A stretch of 64,000 nt of DNA from Flavobacterium sp. MDT1-60. Its GTDB lineage: Bacteria; Bacteroidota; Bacteroidia; Flavobacteriales; Flavobacteriaceae. Each line of letters begins with the position of its first letter. Within the stretch, counting starts at the first letter, position 1. The translations under genes and the position numbers were made by a program. Below the pieces are notes generated by a model. The model did no database searches and was not told where the DNA came from. It saw only the letters and a list, made by a program, of their open reading frames with translations. Shown here one piece after another: positions 16,536 through 24,535 of the stretch. The stretch covers positions 2,294,001 through 2,358,000 of the forward strand of contig NZ_CP062159.1 in assembly GCF_014844035.1 (NCBI RefSeq), in the 5' to 3' direction.

Positions 16536-17138
16536 TTAAAGGTTAAGCGTTTTTTCTAAATGTTTCGTATAATTTTCTTTAAAGATGTCAATGTTTTCGG
16601 CAGTGGCACCTTTTTCAACGTCGTGGAAATGGAAGCTGTCTAGTTTTTCCATACCTACAAATTTATTCATTTTATGGAAACCAAACATAGCTCCATCATC
16701 TACAGATGTTTCTTCGAAAAATTCTTCCGGAATTGTAAAAGCAGTTGCAGGAGCATTCCAGCTTGTGGTTAGCATATATTTACGACCGTGTAATTGCCCG
16801 CCGGTTCCGTAATTAATGTCCGGATTGGTTCTTGTTCTTCCGTCGCTTTTGTAAATTCCTTTGTTGTGGCCGGCTGTAAAAACGTCGTCAATGTATTTTT
16901 TGAAAAGATTGGGTAATTGAAACCACCAAATAGGGGTGTGGTAAATCACTAAATCGGCCCAAACGAATTTTTCGACTTCTTTATCCAGGTCTATTTCTTC
17001 TTTTATGCTGGTTGTTTTGATTTCGAATTGCTTGCTGTTTGTTAAGTATTCGATTGTCCAATCGGTAACGGTTTGGTTGAATCTTCCGCCTGAATGTGCA
17101 AAATTTTGTCCTCCGTTGATAATAAATATTTTCTTCAT
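16536..17138 (-). CDS. NAD(P)H-dependent oxidoreductase, flavodoxin-like fold (MdaB type)
   Basis: The ATG at 17138 (MKKIFIINGGQNFAHSGGRF) gives 200 residues and is preferred over an upstream start that adds a non-family extension. VIYHTPIWWFQLPNLFKKYID and the SWNAPATAF segment are typical of the MdaB/NQO-type flavoprotein family, which performs two-electron quinone reduction using FAD. It lies in the oxidoreductase run, and a structured repeat separates it from the aldo/keto reductase gene upstream. Confidence 0.85.
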   Translation of the reverse strand: MKKIFIINGGQNFAHSGGRFNQTVTDWTIEYLTNSKQFEIKTTSIKEEIDLDKEVEKFVWADLVIYHTPIWWFQLPNLFKKYIDDVFTAGHNKGIYKSDGRTRTNPDINYGTGGQLHGRKYMLTTSWNAPATAFTIPEEFFEETSVDDGAMFGFHKMNKFVGMEKLDSFHFHDVEKGATAENIDIFKENYTKHLEKTLNL

Positions 17139-17165
17139 GTCTTTATATCTTCTTATGAATTCGTG

Positions 17166-17260
17166 AGTGTGAGGGATAGAGGCGGTATCCTTTTGTGAAG
17201 TGGAACGGAACAAAAGATATAGCCGAAAGCCCGACCCCGCTTTTTCTGCGGGGACACACC
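17166..17260. repeat. Interspersed structured element, copy 2
   Basis: Outer arms GTGTG (17166-17170) and CACAC (17254-17258) can pair. The interior has AGGGATAGAGGCGG, a hairpin pairing TTTTGT with ACAAAA (about 17190-17215), the phrase AGCCCGAC, and a perfect CCCCGC/GCGGGG hairpin (17234-17239 with 17247-17252). The order of parts matches the element at 4050-4170. It lies in the 165-base gap between the aldo/keto reductase and MdaB-type genes. Confidence 0.6.
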
Positions 17261-17302
17261 CTAATTATTTTTATTGTTTTTGTAAAATGTGTTTAAATAT
17301 TT

Positions 17303-18289
17303 TTATTTTACTTTAGAAATAGCCTGGTTAATGAACTCTAATTCGGAAACCGATAAATCAAAATCTATTGCTTTCGCGTTTGAAATTGCTTGTTCTGCAT
17401 TTCTTGCACCGGCCAAAATGATTGTAATTCCTTTTTGTAGCGTTGTCCAACGTAAAACCAATTGTGAAATCGAAATGTGTTTTGCATTTGCTAAAGAACT
17501 TAATTCTTCGACTAAAGTTTTTACTTTTTGAAGATCAAACTGACTGAAATACCCATTTCTGTGATCGTTGTCTTTCAGTTTGCTGTCCGTGAAATATTTT
17601 CCGGTTAACAAACCTCTTTCCATCGGACTGTAAGCGATAATTCCAATGTTTTCTGCAAGGGTTAACGGAATTAAATCAGTTTCGATTTTGCGATTTAACA
17701 TACTAAACGGAACCTGATTTGATGCTAATTGAATTGTTTTTTGCGCTTCCTGAATTTGTGAAGCACTATAATTACTAACTCCGGCTGCTTTGATTTTTCC
17801 TTGTTGAATTAAACTTTCAAGCGCTTCCATTGTTTCGTGAATTGGCGTTGTTGAATCTGGCCAGTGAATTTGCAATAAATCGATATAATCCGTTTGAAGG
17901 CGTTTTAAGCTTTCTTCAACTTCCTTAATAATATTGTTTTTTGAAGCGTATTTGTAAACTGGGATTTTTTTTCCGTTGTCATCAGCATCAAAAAAGAAAT
18001 CGCCTTTTCCGTTATTGCTTCCGTCCCAAACCAAACCAAATTTGGTTAATAACTGCACTTTTGAACGGTCTTGAGATTTTAAAGCTTCGCCAATCATTTC
18101 TTCGCTTAAACCAAATCCATAAAAAGGAGCGGTGTCAATTGTAGTCACGCCGTGATCGATTGAGGCGTGAATAGAATCGATTGAATCTTTCTTTTCGTTT
18201 CCGCCCCACATGTTTCCGCCAATGGCAAATGCACCGTATGTAATAGTGGATAATTCAAGTTCAGTATTGCCTAATTTTCTATATTCCAT
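17303..18289 (-). CDS. Aldo/keto reductase
   Basis: The 328-residue TIM-barrel NADPH oxidoreductase begins MEYRKLGNTELELSTITYG. The catalytic pieces are IDTAPFYGFGLSEEMIG (Asp and Tyr), KVQLLTKFGL (Lys) and LLQIHWPD (His). IAYSPMERGLLTGKYF and SQLVLRWTTLQ mark the cofactor side. It is the first gene of the oxidoreductase run and is divergent from an AraC regulator. It probably reduces reactive aldehydes or ketones. Confidence 0.92.
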   Translation of the reverse strand: MEYRKLGNTELELSTITYGAFAIGGNMWGGNEKKDSIDSIHASIDHGVTTIDTAPFYGFGLSEEMIGEALKSQDRSKVQLLTKFGLVWDGSNNGKGDFFFDADDNGKKIPVYKYASKNNIIKEVEESLKRLQTDYIDLLQIHWPDSTTPIHETMEALESLIQQGKIKAAGVSNYSASQIQEAQKTIQLASNQVPFSMLNRKIETDLIPLTLAENIGIIAYSPMERGLLTGKYFTDSKLKDNDHRNGYFSQFDLQKVKTLVEELSSLANAKHISISQLVLRWTTLQKGITIILAGARNAEQAISNAKAIDFDLSVSELEFINQAISKVK

Positions 18290-18323
18290 AATGTTGTATT
18301 TTTAAATCTTAAATTTCACTTGG

Positions 18324-18385
18324 CAAAATTATACCATTTTTAAGAGTGATAACTTGTATATATTTGTCTTTTTTATGTAAATTTG
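18324..18385. promoter_or_regulatory. Divergent promoters for the aldo/keto reductase and AraC genes
   Basis: For the minus-strand gene a -7 box TAATTTTG lies at 18324-18331. For the plus-strand AraC gene a perfect TAAATTTG lies at 18378-18385, with TTG at 18354-18356 and 21 bases between. The shared space (about 18332-18377) is where the AraC protein would be expected to act on both promoters. Confidence 0.55.
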
Positions 18386-18408
18386 CAACTTCAAATAATT
18401 TACATCTC

Positions 18409-19254
18409 ATGAAAAAAGAAAACTTATACGAGCCGTTTACCGTCTCCTTTGAAACTTTAGATGAATATCCGGATGTTGGAGATCGCCATAATTTCTTTGA
18501 ATTGGTTTATATTTTGGGAGGAACTGGCTCGCAATGCATCAACAAAAATATTTTTAAATATGATGCGGGACATATGTTTTTATTGACGCCTGAAGATTGC
18601 CATAACTTTACAATTGAGACCGAAACGAAGTTTTTCTTTTTGAGATTCAATGATATTTATTTGAAAAATTCGAGTCTGCAAAATGAAAATATTCAGCGTT
18701 TAGAATATATCTTACAAAATGCGAATCATCAGCCGGGCTGTATTTTGAAAAATCAGGCTGATAAATGTTTGGTAAAAGTAATGGTAGAAGCTATTATTAG
18801 GGAACACCAGGATAAAGATGTTTACAATCAGGAGTTGATTCAGCAATTGGTTAATACTTTGATTATTATCGTTGCCAGAAATATTGCAAAGTATTTGCCG
18901 GAACAGGTAAATGTGGGAACTGAAGCTAAAGCAATGGATATTTTGCAATATATTCAGACGAATATTTATTATCCGGAGAAAATTAAAGCAGAATCAATAA
19001 GTGATTATTTTGGAATTTCGAATACTTATTTAGGACGCTATTTTAAAAAACATGCTGATGAAACTATGCAACAATATATCAGCAATTATAAAACGAAGTT
19101 GATTGAGCATCGTTTGCAGTTTAGTGATAAACGAATCAATGAAATTGCTTATGAATTTGGTTTTACGGATGAAAGTCATTTCAATAAATTCTTCAAGAAG
19201 CAACGAGGGAATAGCCCTTCGGAGTTTAGGAAAACGATTAGAATTAGTGCGTAA
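18409..19254 (+). CDS. AraC-family transcriptional regulator
   Basis: The ATG at 18409 (MKKENLYEPFTVSFE) gives 281 residues and follows a perfect -7 box by 23 bases. A cupin-like sensing domain comes first (about 10-95; HNFFELVYILGGTGSQ). The C-terminal double helix-turn-helix (about 185-278) has ISDYFGISNTYLGRYFKKH and INEIAYEFGFTDESHFNKFF. It probably regulates the divergent oxidoreductase run; the inducer is unknown. Confidence 0.88.
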   Translation: MKKENLYEPFTVSFETLDEYPDVGDRHNFFELVYILGGTGSQCINKNIFKYDAGHMFLLTPEDCHNFTIETETKFFFLRFNDIYLKNSSLQNENIQRLEYILQNANHQPGCILKNQADKCLVKVMVEAIIREHQDKDVYNQELIQQLVNTLIIIVARNIAKYLPEQVNVGTEAKAMDILQYIQTNIYYPEKIKAESISDYFGISNTYLGRYFKKHADETMQQYISNYKTKLIEHRLQFSDKRINEIAYEFGFTDESHFNKFFKKQRGNSPSEFRKTIRISA

Positions 19255-19340
19255 ACACGGATTGCACGAATTTGCACGAATTTTTTTAGCCACAGATTAA
19301 AATGATTTTTTAATTTGTGTTATTTCGTGGAACTTGTGTT
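19252..19340. repeat. Decayed inverted repeat of the CACGAATT family
   Basis: GATTGCACGAATTTGCACGAATT just after the AraC stop (abbreviated here to the ATTGCACGAATT unit) is mirrored imperfectly by TTATTTCGTGGAACTTGTG before the C40 peptidase stop. It sits between convergent genes and may act as a terminator. Confidence 0.4.
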
Positions 19341-19341
19341 T

Positions 19342-20103
19342 TTAAATGATTTTCTTTATAACTCTAAGTTTATGTGTATGTTTATTCAATTCTGGATTGT
19401 AAATTCCTAAGTGGTCTAAACGGTCAATGCGTACTTTTCCACTGGCGTGAATGATGTAGTTGTTTTCCATAATAATGCCGACATGAATGATGTTTCCTTC
19501 GTCGTTATCGAAAAAGGCTAAATCTCCTGCTTCGCTTTCTTCAATAAAACTTAGAGGTTCTCCGTCAAGTGCTTGTTGTGAGGCGTCACGGTGTATTTTG
19601 TAGCCGTTTAATTTATAAACCATTTGAGTAAAACCCGAACAATCTATTCCGAAAGGTGTTTTTCCGCCCCAAAGATACGGAGCATTCAAATACATGAAAG
19701 CAGTATTTATTAAAGCACTTTTTGGTTTGACACCGCTGGTTTTTGTTCCTTCAAAATCAAAGTTTGAGGTATTGATTTCGCTATTATTTAAAAAGGTTAG
19801 GGAAGCGCCAAGCGGAATTGGCAACAACAAATTTTCCGGAGCAGTAATGTAGTCAATCAAATCAGCATTTAGAATAATAGCTTCTTTGCTTAACTGATTA
19901 TAATTTGCTTCAGAAATTACCTGATATTGTTTAGAATCTACCCAGCCTTCATAATCATCAAACTGAATTTTTATTCGTGCCCACTGATTTTGGCGTTCTA
20001 AAATTTCGATGTGCTCACCAAACAAAAGTTGTGTAACGATTTCACTTCTGTCACTTGGTTCAGATCGAACGGGTACTATGGCGAGATTGCAAATTCCGAA
20101 CAT
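19342..20103 (-). CDS. C40-family (NlpC/P60) cell wall peptidase with SH3 domain
   Basis: The 253-residue protein has an N-terminal bacterial SH3 domain (about 5-62; LAIVPVRSEPSDRSE, YEGWVDSKQYQ) and a C-terminal NlpC/P60 domain. The catalytic cysteine is in GIDCSGFTQMVY (about 155) and the histidine in IIHVGIIMEN. It should cleave peptidoglycan stem peptides. No signal peptide is evident, so export would need another route or an undetected start. The thiolase gene is 70 bases upstream on the same strand. Confidence 0.88.
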   Translation of the reverse strand: MFGICNLAIVPVRSEPSDRSEIVTQLLFGEHIEILERQNQWARIKIQFDDYEGWVDSKQYQVISEANYNQLSKEAIILNADLIDYITAPENLLLPIPLGASLTFLNNSEINTSNFDFEGTKTSGVKPKSALINTAFMYLNAPYLWGGKTPFGIDCSGFTQMVYKLNGYKIHRDASQQALDGEPLSFIEESEAGDLAFFDNDEGNIIHVGIIMENNYIIHASGKVRIDRLDHLGIYNPELNKHTHKLRVIKKII

Positions 20104-20173
20104 TTAGGGTAATTTATAAGTTGAAAATTGGGAGTTACTTAAAGCAATAACTCCCAATCTATTGTATTATTAT

Positions 20174-21352
20174 TTAAGCTCTTTCGATAACAATTGCAGA
20201 AGCACCTCCACCGCCATTGCAAATTGCAGCAGCTCCGGTTTTGGCATTGTTTTGTTCTAAAACATTAAGTAAAGTTACGATGATTCTGGCTCCGGAACAA
20301 CCTAGAGGATGTCCTAATGAAACAGCGCCGCCGTTTACGTTTACTTTATTGTTATCTAAGTTAAGAATTTTTGAATTGGCCAATCCAACAACAGCGAAAG
20401 CTTCGTTGAATTCGAAATAATCAACATCACCAATTGCGATTCCAGCTTTGTTTAAAGCTTTTGGTAATGCTTTTGCCGGACTTGTAGTAAACCATTTTGG
20501 TTCCTGAGCGGCATCTGCGTAACCTTTGATATAAGCTAAAGGTTTTAATCCTAATGCAATTGCTTTTTCTTCAGACATTAAAACTAAAGCGGCTGCTCCG
20601 TCGTTTATTGTCGATGCATTTGCGGCAGTAACAGTTCCGTCTTTTGTAAAAACAGCTGCTAATGAAGGAATTTTGTCCAATTTTACATTAGTGTATTCCT
20701 CGTCTTTAGAAACAATGATTGGTTCACCACGTCTTTGCGGAACTTCAACAGGTACAATTTCATTGTCGAATTTTCCGGCATCCCAGGCTTTTGCACTTCT
20801 TTCGTACGATTGAATAGCAAAATTATCCTGTTCTTCACGGCTGATGTTGTATTCAGACGCACATAAATCAGCGCAAACTCCCATTGCGTTGTTATCGTAA
20901 GCATCTGTCAAACCATCTTTTTGCATTCCGTCAAGCATTGTTGCAGGACCAAATTTAGTTCCGTTACGCATTTGCACGTAATGCGGAATCAAACTCATGT
21001 TTTCCATTCCTCCGGCAACTACAATTTCTGCATCGCCACAAGCGATAGCCTGTGCAGCAAACATTACAGCTTTCATTCCGGAAGCACAAACTTTGTTTAC
21101 AGTTGTAGCGGCAACTTCTTCAGACAAACCTGCAAAAAGCGCGGCCTGACGTGCGGGAGCTTGTCCAACTCCTGCCTGAACAACATTGCCCATAAATACT
21201 TCATCAACTAATTTTGGGTCAAGGTTAATTTTTTGAAGTGCGCCTTTAATAGCGGCAGCACCTAATTTTGGTGCGGGTACGGTAGATAACCCTCCCATGA
21301 AACTTCCGATAGGTGTTCTAACGGCAGAAACGATAACAACTCTTTTGTTCAT
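20174..21352 (-). CDS. Acetyl-CoA C-acyltransferase (thiolase)
   Basis: The 392-residue length is normal for the family. All thiolase signatures are present: nucleophile C89 in NKVCASGMKAVMFAAQ, NVNGGAVSLGHPLGCSGAR with the catalytic histidine (about 348), and CNGGGGASA with the second cysteine near the C-terminus. It makes or cleaves acetoacetyl-CoA or longer 3-ketoacyl-CoA. No beta-oxidation partner is adjacent. Confidence 0.93.
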   Translation of the reverse strand: MNKRVVIVSAVRTPIGSFMGGLSTVPAPKLGAAAIKGALQKINLDPKLVDEVFMGNVVQAGVGQAPARQAALFAGLSEEVAATTVNKVCASGMKAVMFAAQAIACGDAEIVVAGGMENMSLIPHYVQMRNGTKFGPATMLDGMQKDGLTDAYDNNAMGVCADLCASEYNISREEQDNFAIQSYERSAKAWDAGKFDNEIVPVEVPQRRGEPIIVSKDEEYTNVKLDKIPSLAAVFTKDGTVTAANASTINDGAAALVLMSEEKAIALGLKPLAYIKGYADAAQEPKWFTTSPAKALPKALNKAGIAIGDVDYFEFNEAFAVVGLANSKILNLDNNKVNVNGGAVSLGHPLGCSGARIIVTLLNVLEQNNAKTGAAAICNGGGGASAIVIERA

Positions 21353-21590
21353 TTTCTGTTAATATTAGTTAATCAAGCAAATTTACTCTTTATTTGAATA
21401 ATTTCAAATTTTGTATCAATTCGATTAAGTTTTAAGTTTAAATGAATTTTTTGTTAATTCTATTCGTTTGATTGTGAAGTGGTTTAAAAAAAAGATTGAA
21501 AAAAGATTAAAAAAAGCGTAGAAATAGTTGTGAGATATGGAATGTTGTCTTACATTTGCAACCGCAAAACAGGACACGTTCCTTGAGCTT

Positions 21591-21674
21591 GGAGAGGTGC
21601 CAGAGCGGTAATGGAGCAGATTGCTAATCTGTCGACGGGTAACCGTCGCCAGGGTTCGAGTCCCTGTCTCTCCG
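21591..21674 (+). tRNA. tRNA-Ser (GCT anticodon)
   Basis: A class II tRNA with a long variable arm. The acceptor GGAGAGG pairs with the 3' TCTCTCC (one G-U), and the anticodon loop TTGCTAA is closed by CAGA/TCTG. The T-arm carries GGTTCGAGTCC. The CCA end is not encoded. It is the first of three clustered tRNAs. Confidence 0.93.
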
Positions 21675-21689
21675 CTTAATTTTTGCCTT

Positions 21690-21764
21690 CGGGGTGTAGC
21701 GTAGCCCGGTTATCGCGCCTGCTTTGGGAGCAGGAGGCCGCAGGTTCGAATCCTGCCACCCCGA
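21690..21764 (+). tRNA. tRNA-Pro (TGG anticodon)
   Basis: The acceptor CGGGGTG pairs with CACCCCG. The anticodon stem CCTGC/GCAGG encloses TTTGGGA, giving TGG. The T-arm is CAGGTTCGAATCCTG. Confidence 0.93.
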
Positions 21765-21795
21765 CAGAAACTTTGCCATAAGTTTTAAAACAAAT

Positions 21796-21869
<74 letters not shown>

Positions 21870-21871
21870 CG

Positions 21872-21900
21872 AAAAGCCACTCAATTTGAGTGGCTTTTTT
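21872..21900 (+). terminator. Terminator of the tRNA cluster
   Basis: A 12-bp perfect stem (21872-21883 with 21887-21898, core AAAAGCCACTCA) has a 3-base loop and is followed by T. It lies 3 bases after tRNA-Arg. The stretch from here to 22136 holds no gene I can support. Confidence 0.88.
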
Positions 21901-22089
21901 GTTTTTAAATAATTGATTTTCAATTATTTGATTTTTATTTGAGTTATGTGCTGTTTGTCGTTTTTTTAACCACCACTCAACGAAAATAACCTTCTTTATC
22001 AGGAAATTGCTGCACCCTTTATAATTACTGCTTTTACGTCCTTATCTTATACTTTTTTATGTAATTGGTTCGATGTCCGCGTTCGATGA

Positions 22090-22111
22090 GGTAACAGGAT
22101 TCGAACCACTT
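22090..22111 (-). other. tRNA 3'-end-like remnant
   Basis: On the minus strand AAGTGGTTCGAATCCTGTT resembles a tRNA T-arm, and TACCTCA resembles an acceptor 3' side. The T-stem no longer pairs beyond two bases and no other tRNA part is present. It may be a scar of integration or duplication next to the tRNA cluster; chance is possible. Confidence 0.25.
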
Positions 22112-22136
22112 TTAATATCAAATTTTTTGAAAAAAG

Positions 22137-22427
22137 TTAATTCCATAATATTTTATTATTTATTTTAATAAGACCTTTTATCGTTATTAAACTTTCGTTA
22201 GTATCTGAATTAAGAAATATATAACCATCATAATCCAGCAAGATTAAACTATCTAGCAGTTTTGCTTGATTTTTCCTTTCAGTAACAATATTATCAGTAA
22301 ATTTCGAAACATTAGAAACTGATGTTACAAGTTTTGTCAACTCTTCTAAAGTGTAGCTCATGCTGTATTTATCAGCAAGTATCTGAAGAATTTTTATAAA
22401 AAAAGATAGATGAGATTCCATATACAA
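22137..22427 (-). CDS. Small hypothetical protein
   Basis: A 96-residue frame starts MYMESHLSFFIKILQ. It is mostly helical and soluble (TLEELTKLVTSVSNVSKF, LLDSLILLDYDGYIFLN). I recognise no family. It lies alone, with an AT-rich upstream region, beside the tRNA-like remnant, which would suit an orphan acquired gene. The 22428-22605 stretch upstream holds nothing else I can identify. Confidence 0.5.
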   Translation of the reverse strand: MYMESHLSFFIKILQILADKYSMSYTLEELTKLVTSVSNVSKFTDNIVTERKNQAKLLDSLILLDYDGYIFLNSDTNESLITIKGLIKINNKILWN

Positions 22428-22605
22428 TTGCTTTAATTATATATACGAAGATTGATGCTTTTTGGATTATTATTTAATTAATATCAGAAACTAAAAATTA
22501 ATTATTGATTTGCGAATATCTATACAAATATGATTTAGAAGGACAGATTTCTCTAAATTACTATAAGTAGAATATTTTCTACTTATAAATGGATGAATTG
22601 TTTAA

Positions 22606-22671
22606 GGACTAAAAGAGCAAAATATTTGGACTAAAAAGAAAAATACGTTTTTCTTAATGCTTGTATCTTTG
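22606..22671 (+). promoter_or_regulatory. Promoter and tandem operator of the araC-SDR unit
   Basis: Two direct repeats, GGACTAAAAGAG (22606-22617) and GGACTAAAAAGA (22628-22639), start 22 bases apart. A -7 box TATCTTTG follows at 22664-22671, 36 bases after the second repeat start. The promoter of the old yellow enzyme gene has the same repeats with exactly the same two distances, so this is probably the AraC regulator's own operator. Confidence 0.65.
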
Positions 22672-22757
22672 TAACTGAAGTTATGATATTGAGGATTAAT
22701 TCCAAAAGAATTTCCAAAACGAAATTAAAACTGCTTTATAACTTTAATAGTTGTAGT

Positions 22758-23618
22758 ATGAAAAAAATGATTAAAGTTCCAACTTCTTTGATTGGCTGCG
22801 ATGCTCCGCAAAACTTCCTGATGTTAGATGGCTGTTCCGTAATTGAGCAGTGCATACACAGCACTGAAGTTAAAGGAATCATGTATTTAGAACAGCATTT
22901 GCTCTTAATTGTATTGGAAGGATCCGTTGTTCTGACTTATGGAAAACAGGAATATAAGTTAGGCAAGAATGATATGATTTTGCTTAAAAAAGCAACTGCT
23001 GTAAAGTATCATAAATTCGGGAATGCTGAAAATGATAATATTTACGATAGTTTCATGTTCAGTATCAAAGATGACGTTCTAAAATCATTTTTATCAACCT
23101 CAGAAATTAAGGTATCAAAACCTGAGGGAGAAATTAAGACAGGAGTTTATCCAATGAATGAATGTTTGGTTGCATTTGCCCATTCTCTAAAGCCTTACTT
23201 TTTTGATTATTCTGTGGTTCATCCCGGACAGCTTCGCCTGAAGATTATGGAATTACTTTATGATGTTGCGGAATGTAACCGAAATATGTTTTTACAAATT
23301 CTCCAGCTGCACGAGCCTGTAAGAACTGATATCCGTAATGTGGTAGAACAGCATTATGCTTCACCGGTTTCTGTTGCCGAACTCGCTTATCTTTCCGGAA
23401 GAAGTTTGTCAAGTTTTAAAAGAGATTTTCAGAATATATACAATGTGGCACCGGCAACCTGGATCAGAGAAAAAAGATTGGAAAAGGCAAAAGATATGCT
23501 GGAAACTACAGCTTTGTCGGTTTCAGATATTTGTTATTCCTTAGGATTTGAAAATATTTCTCACTTTTCCAGAATTTACAAAGAATTTCACGGGAAGGCA
23601 CCAAGTATCTCTCGTTAG
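22758..23618 (+). CDS. AraC-family transcriptional regulator
   Basis: The ATG at 22758 (MKKMIKVPTSLIGCD) gives 286 residues; an in-frame ATG at 22683 would add 25 poorly conserved-looking residues and lies close to the expected transcript start. An AraC-type cupin sensing domain (about 30-120) is followed by a C-terminal double helix-turn-helix (about 190-284; SVAELAYLSGRSLSSFKRDF, VSDICYSLGFENISHFSRIY). It lies 23 bases upstream of the SDR gene. Shared operator repeats suggest it controls itself and the 24536-26149 unit. Confidence 0.88.
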   Translation: MKKMIKVPTSLIGCDAPQNFLMLDGCSVIEQCIHSTEVKGIMYLEQHLLLIVLEGSVVLTYGKQEYKLGKNDMILLKKATAVKYHKFGNAENDNIYDSFMFSIKDDVLKSFLSTSEIKVSKPEGEIKTGVYPMNECLVAFAHSLKPYFFDYSVVHPGQLRLKIMELLYDVAECNRNMFLQILQLHEPVRTDIRNVVEQHYASPVSVAELAYLSGRSLSSFKRDFQNIYNVAPATWIREKRLEKAKDMLETTALSVSDICYSLGFENISHFSRIYKEFHGKAPSISR

Positions 23619-23641
23619 TAGATAATTTTAAAATAAAACTT

Positions 23642-24277
23642 ATGAAAGTATTAGTTATTGGAGGAAATGGAAGGGTTGGATCTCTTTTAGTTAATAAATT
23701 AGCTTCTCAACATCAGGTTTTATCGGGCTCAAGAAACCCAAAGGCAGAAAATAATTTTGATAATATTGAGCAAGTCTATATTGATTTACTAAGCGATGTT
23801 GATACGATTGCAGAAAGTATGAATGGTGTTGATGCCATTTACTTTGTTTCCGGATCACGAGGGAAAAACCTTTTACAGATTGATTTACACGGAGCGATAA
23901 AATCGATGCAGGCCTCAGAGAAAGCAGGAGTTAAACGTTATATTATGCTAAGTTCTGTTTTCGCCTTGCAGCCGGAGCGTTGGAATGAATCTTTCCTGAG
24001 TAACTTAACAGATTATAACATTGCCAAGCATTATGCTGACCTTTACCTTACGACTCAAACCAAACTCAATTATACTATTTTGCAGCCCGGAGCACTGAAA
24101 GAAGAGGCGGGCACAGGAAAAATAGAGACCAATGTGACCAACCCCGGATCTAATTCTATTGCTAATGTTGTAGATACTCTTGTATCAATATTACAAAATA
24201 ATTCAACTATTGGTAAAGTCATTTTAATGCACGACGGCAATACTCCGATTGCTGAAGCTTTAGATCAAATCAAATAA
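23642..24277 (+). CDS. NAD(P)-binding SDR-like protein (NmrA/YwnB type)
   Basis: The 211-residue protein has an N-terminal dinucleotide-binding motif GGNGRVGSLLVNKLA (about 7-21). It lacks a full classical SDR catalytic triad; RYIMLSSVFALQPERW takes the place of the serine strand. It resembles the NAD(P)H-binding atypical SDR group. It is the second gene of the araC unit, so it is probably coregulated with the old yellow enzyme. Confidence 0.82.
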   Translation: MKVLVIGGNGRVGSLLVNKLASQHQVLSGSRNPKAENNFDNIEQVYIDLLSDVDTIAESMNGVDAIYFVSGSRGKNLLQIDLHGAIKSMQASEKAGVKRYIMLSSVFALQPERWNESFLSNLTDYNIAKHYADLYLTTQTKLNYTILQPGALKEEAGTGKIETNVTNPGSNSIANVVDTLVSILQNNSTIGKVILMHDGNTPIAEALDQIK

Positions 24278-24404
24278 AATACAGCATTCTATTTATTTGA
24301 ATTACTTTCTTCCAACTTATTCTCAATTTCTCATTAAAAGTTTTTATAACAAATCTTATTTAATGGATAAACTCCCGCATTTAATATTTCCAATTCTTAA
24401 AAAA

Positions 24405-24470
24405 GGACTAATTAGTAAAATTCTTTGAGCTAATTAGAAAAAACGCCACACTTTAGTCATTGTACCTTTG
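24405..24470 (+). promoter_or_regulatory. Promoter and tandem operator of the old yellow enzyme unit
   Basis: GGACTAATTAGT (24405-24416) and GAGCTAATTAGA (24427-24438) start 22 bases apart. The -7 box TACCTTTG (24463-24470) begins 36 bases after the second repeat. Both spacings equal those upstream of the araC gene at 22606-22671. The ATG follows 66 bases after the -7 box. Confidence 0.65.
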
Positions 24471-24535
24471 TTTTGGAAATGGAGCTTAACTATTCTGTCA
24501 GGCAGACAGTAAATTATGCTCAAAAAAATTAAGTA

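Noticed and set aside
16590..16625. TGGCAC word as a sigma54 promoter
   Set aside because: It lies inside the MdaB-type gene and lacks a proper TTGC partner at the required spacing.
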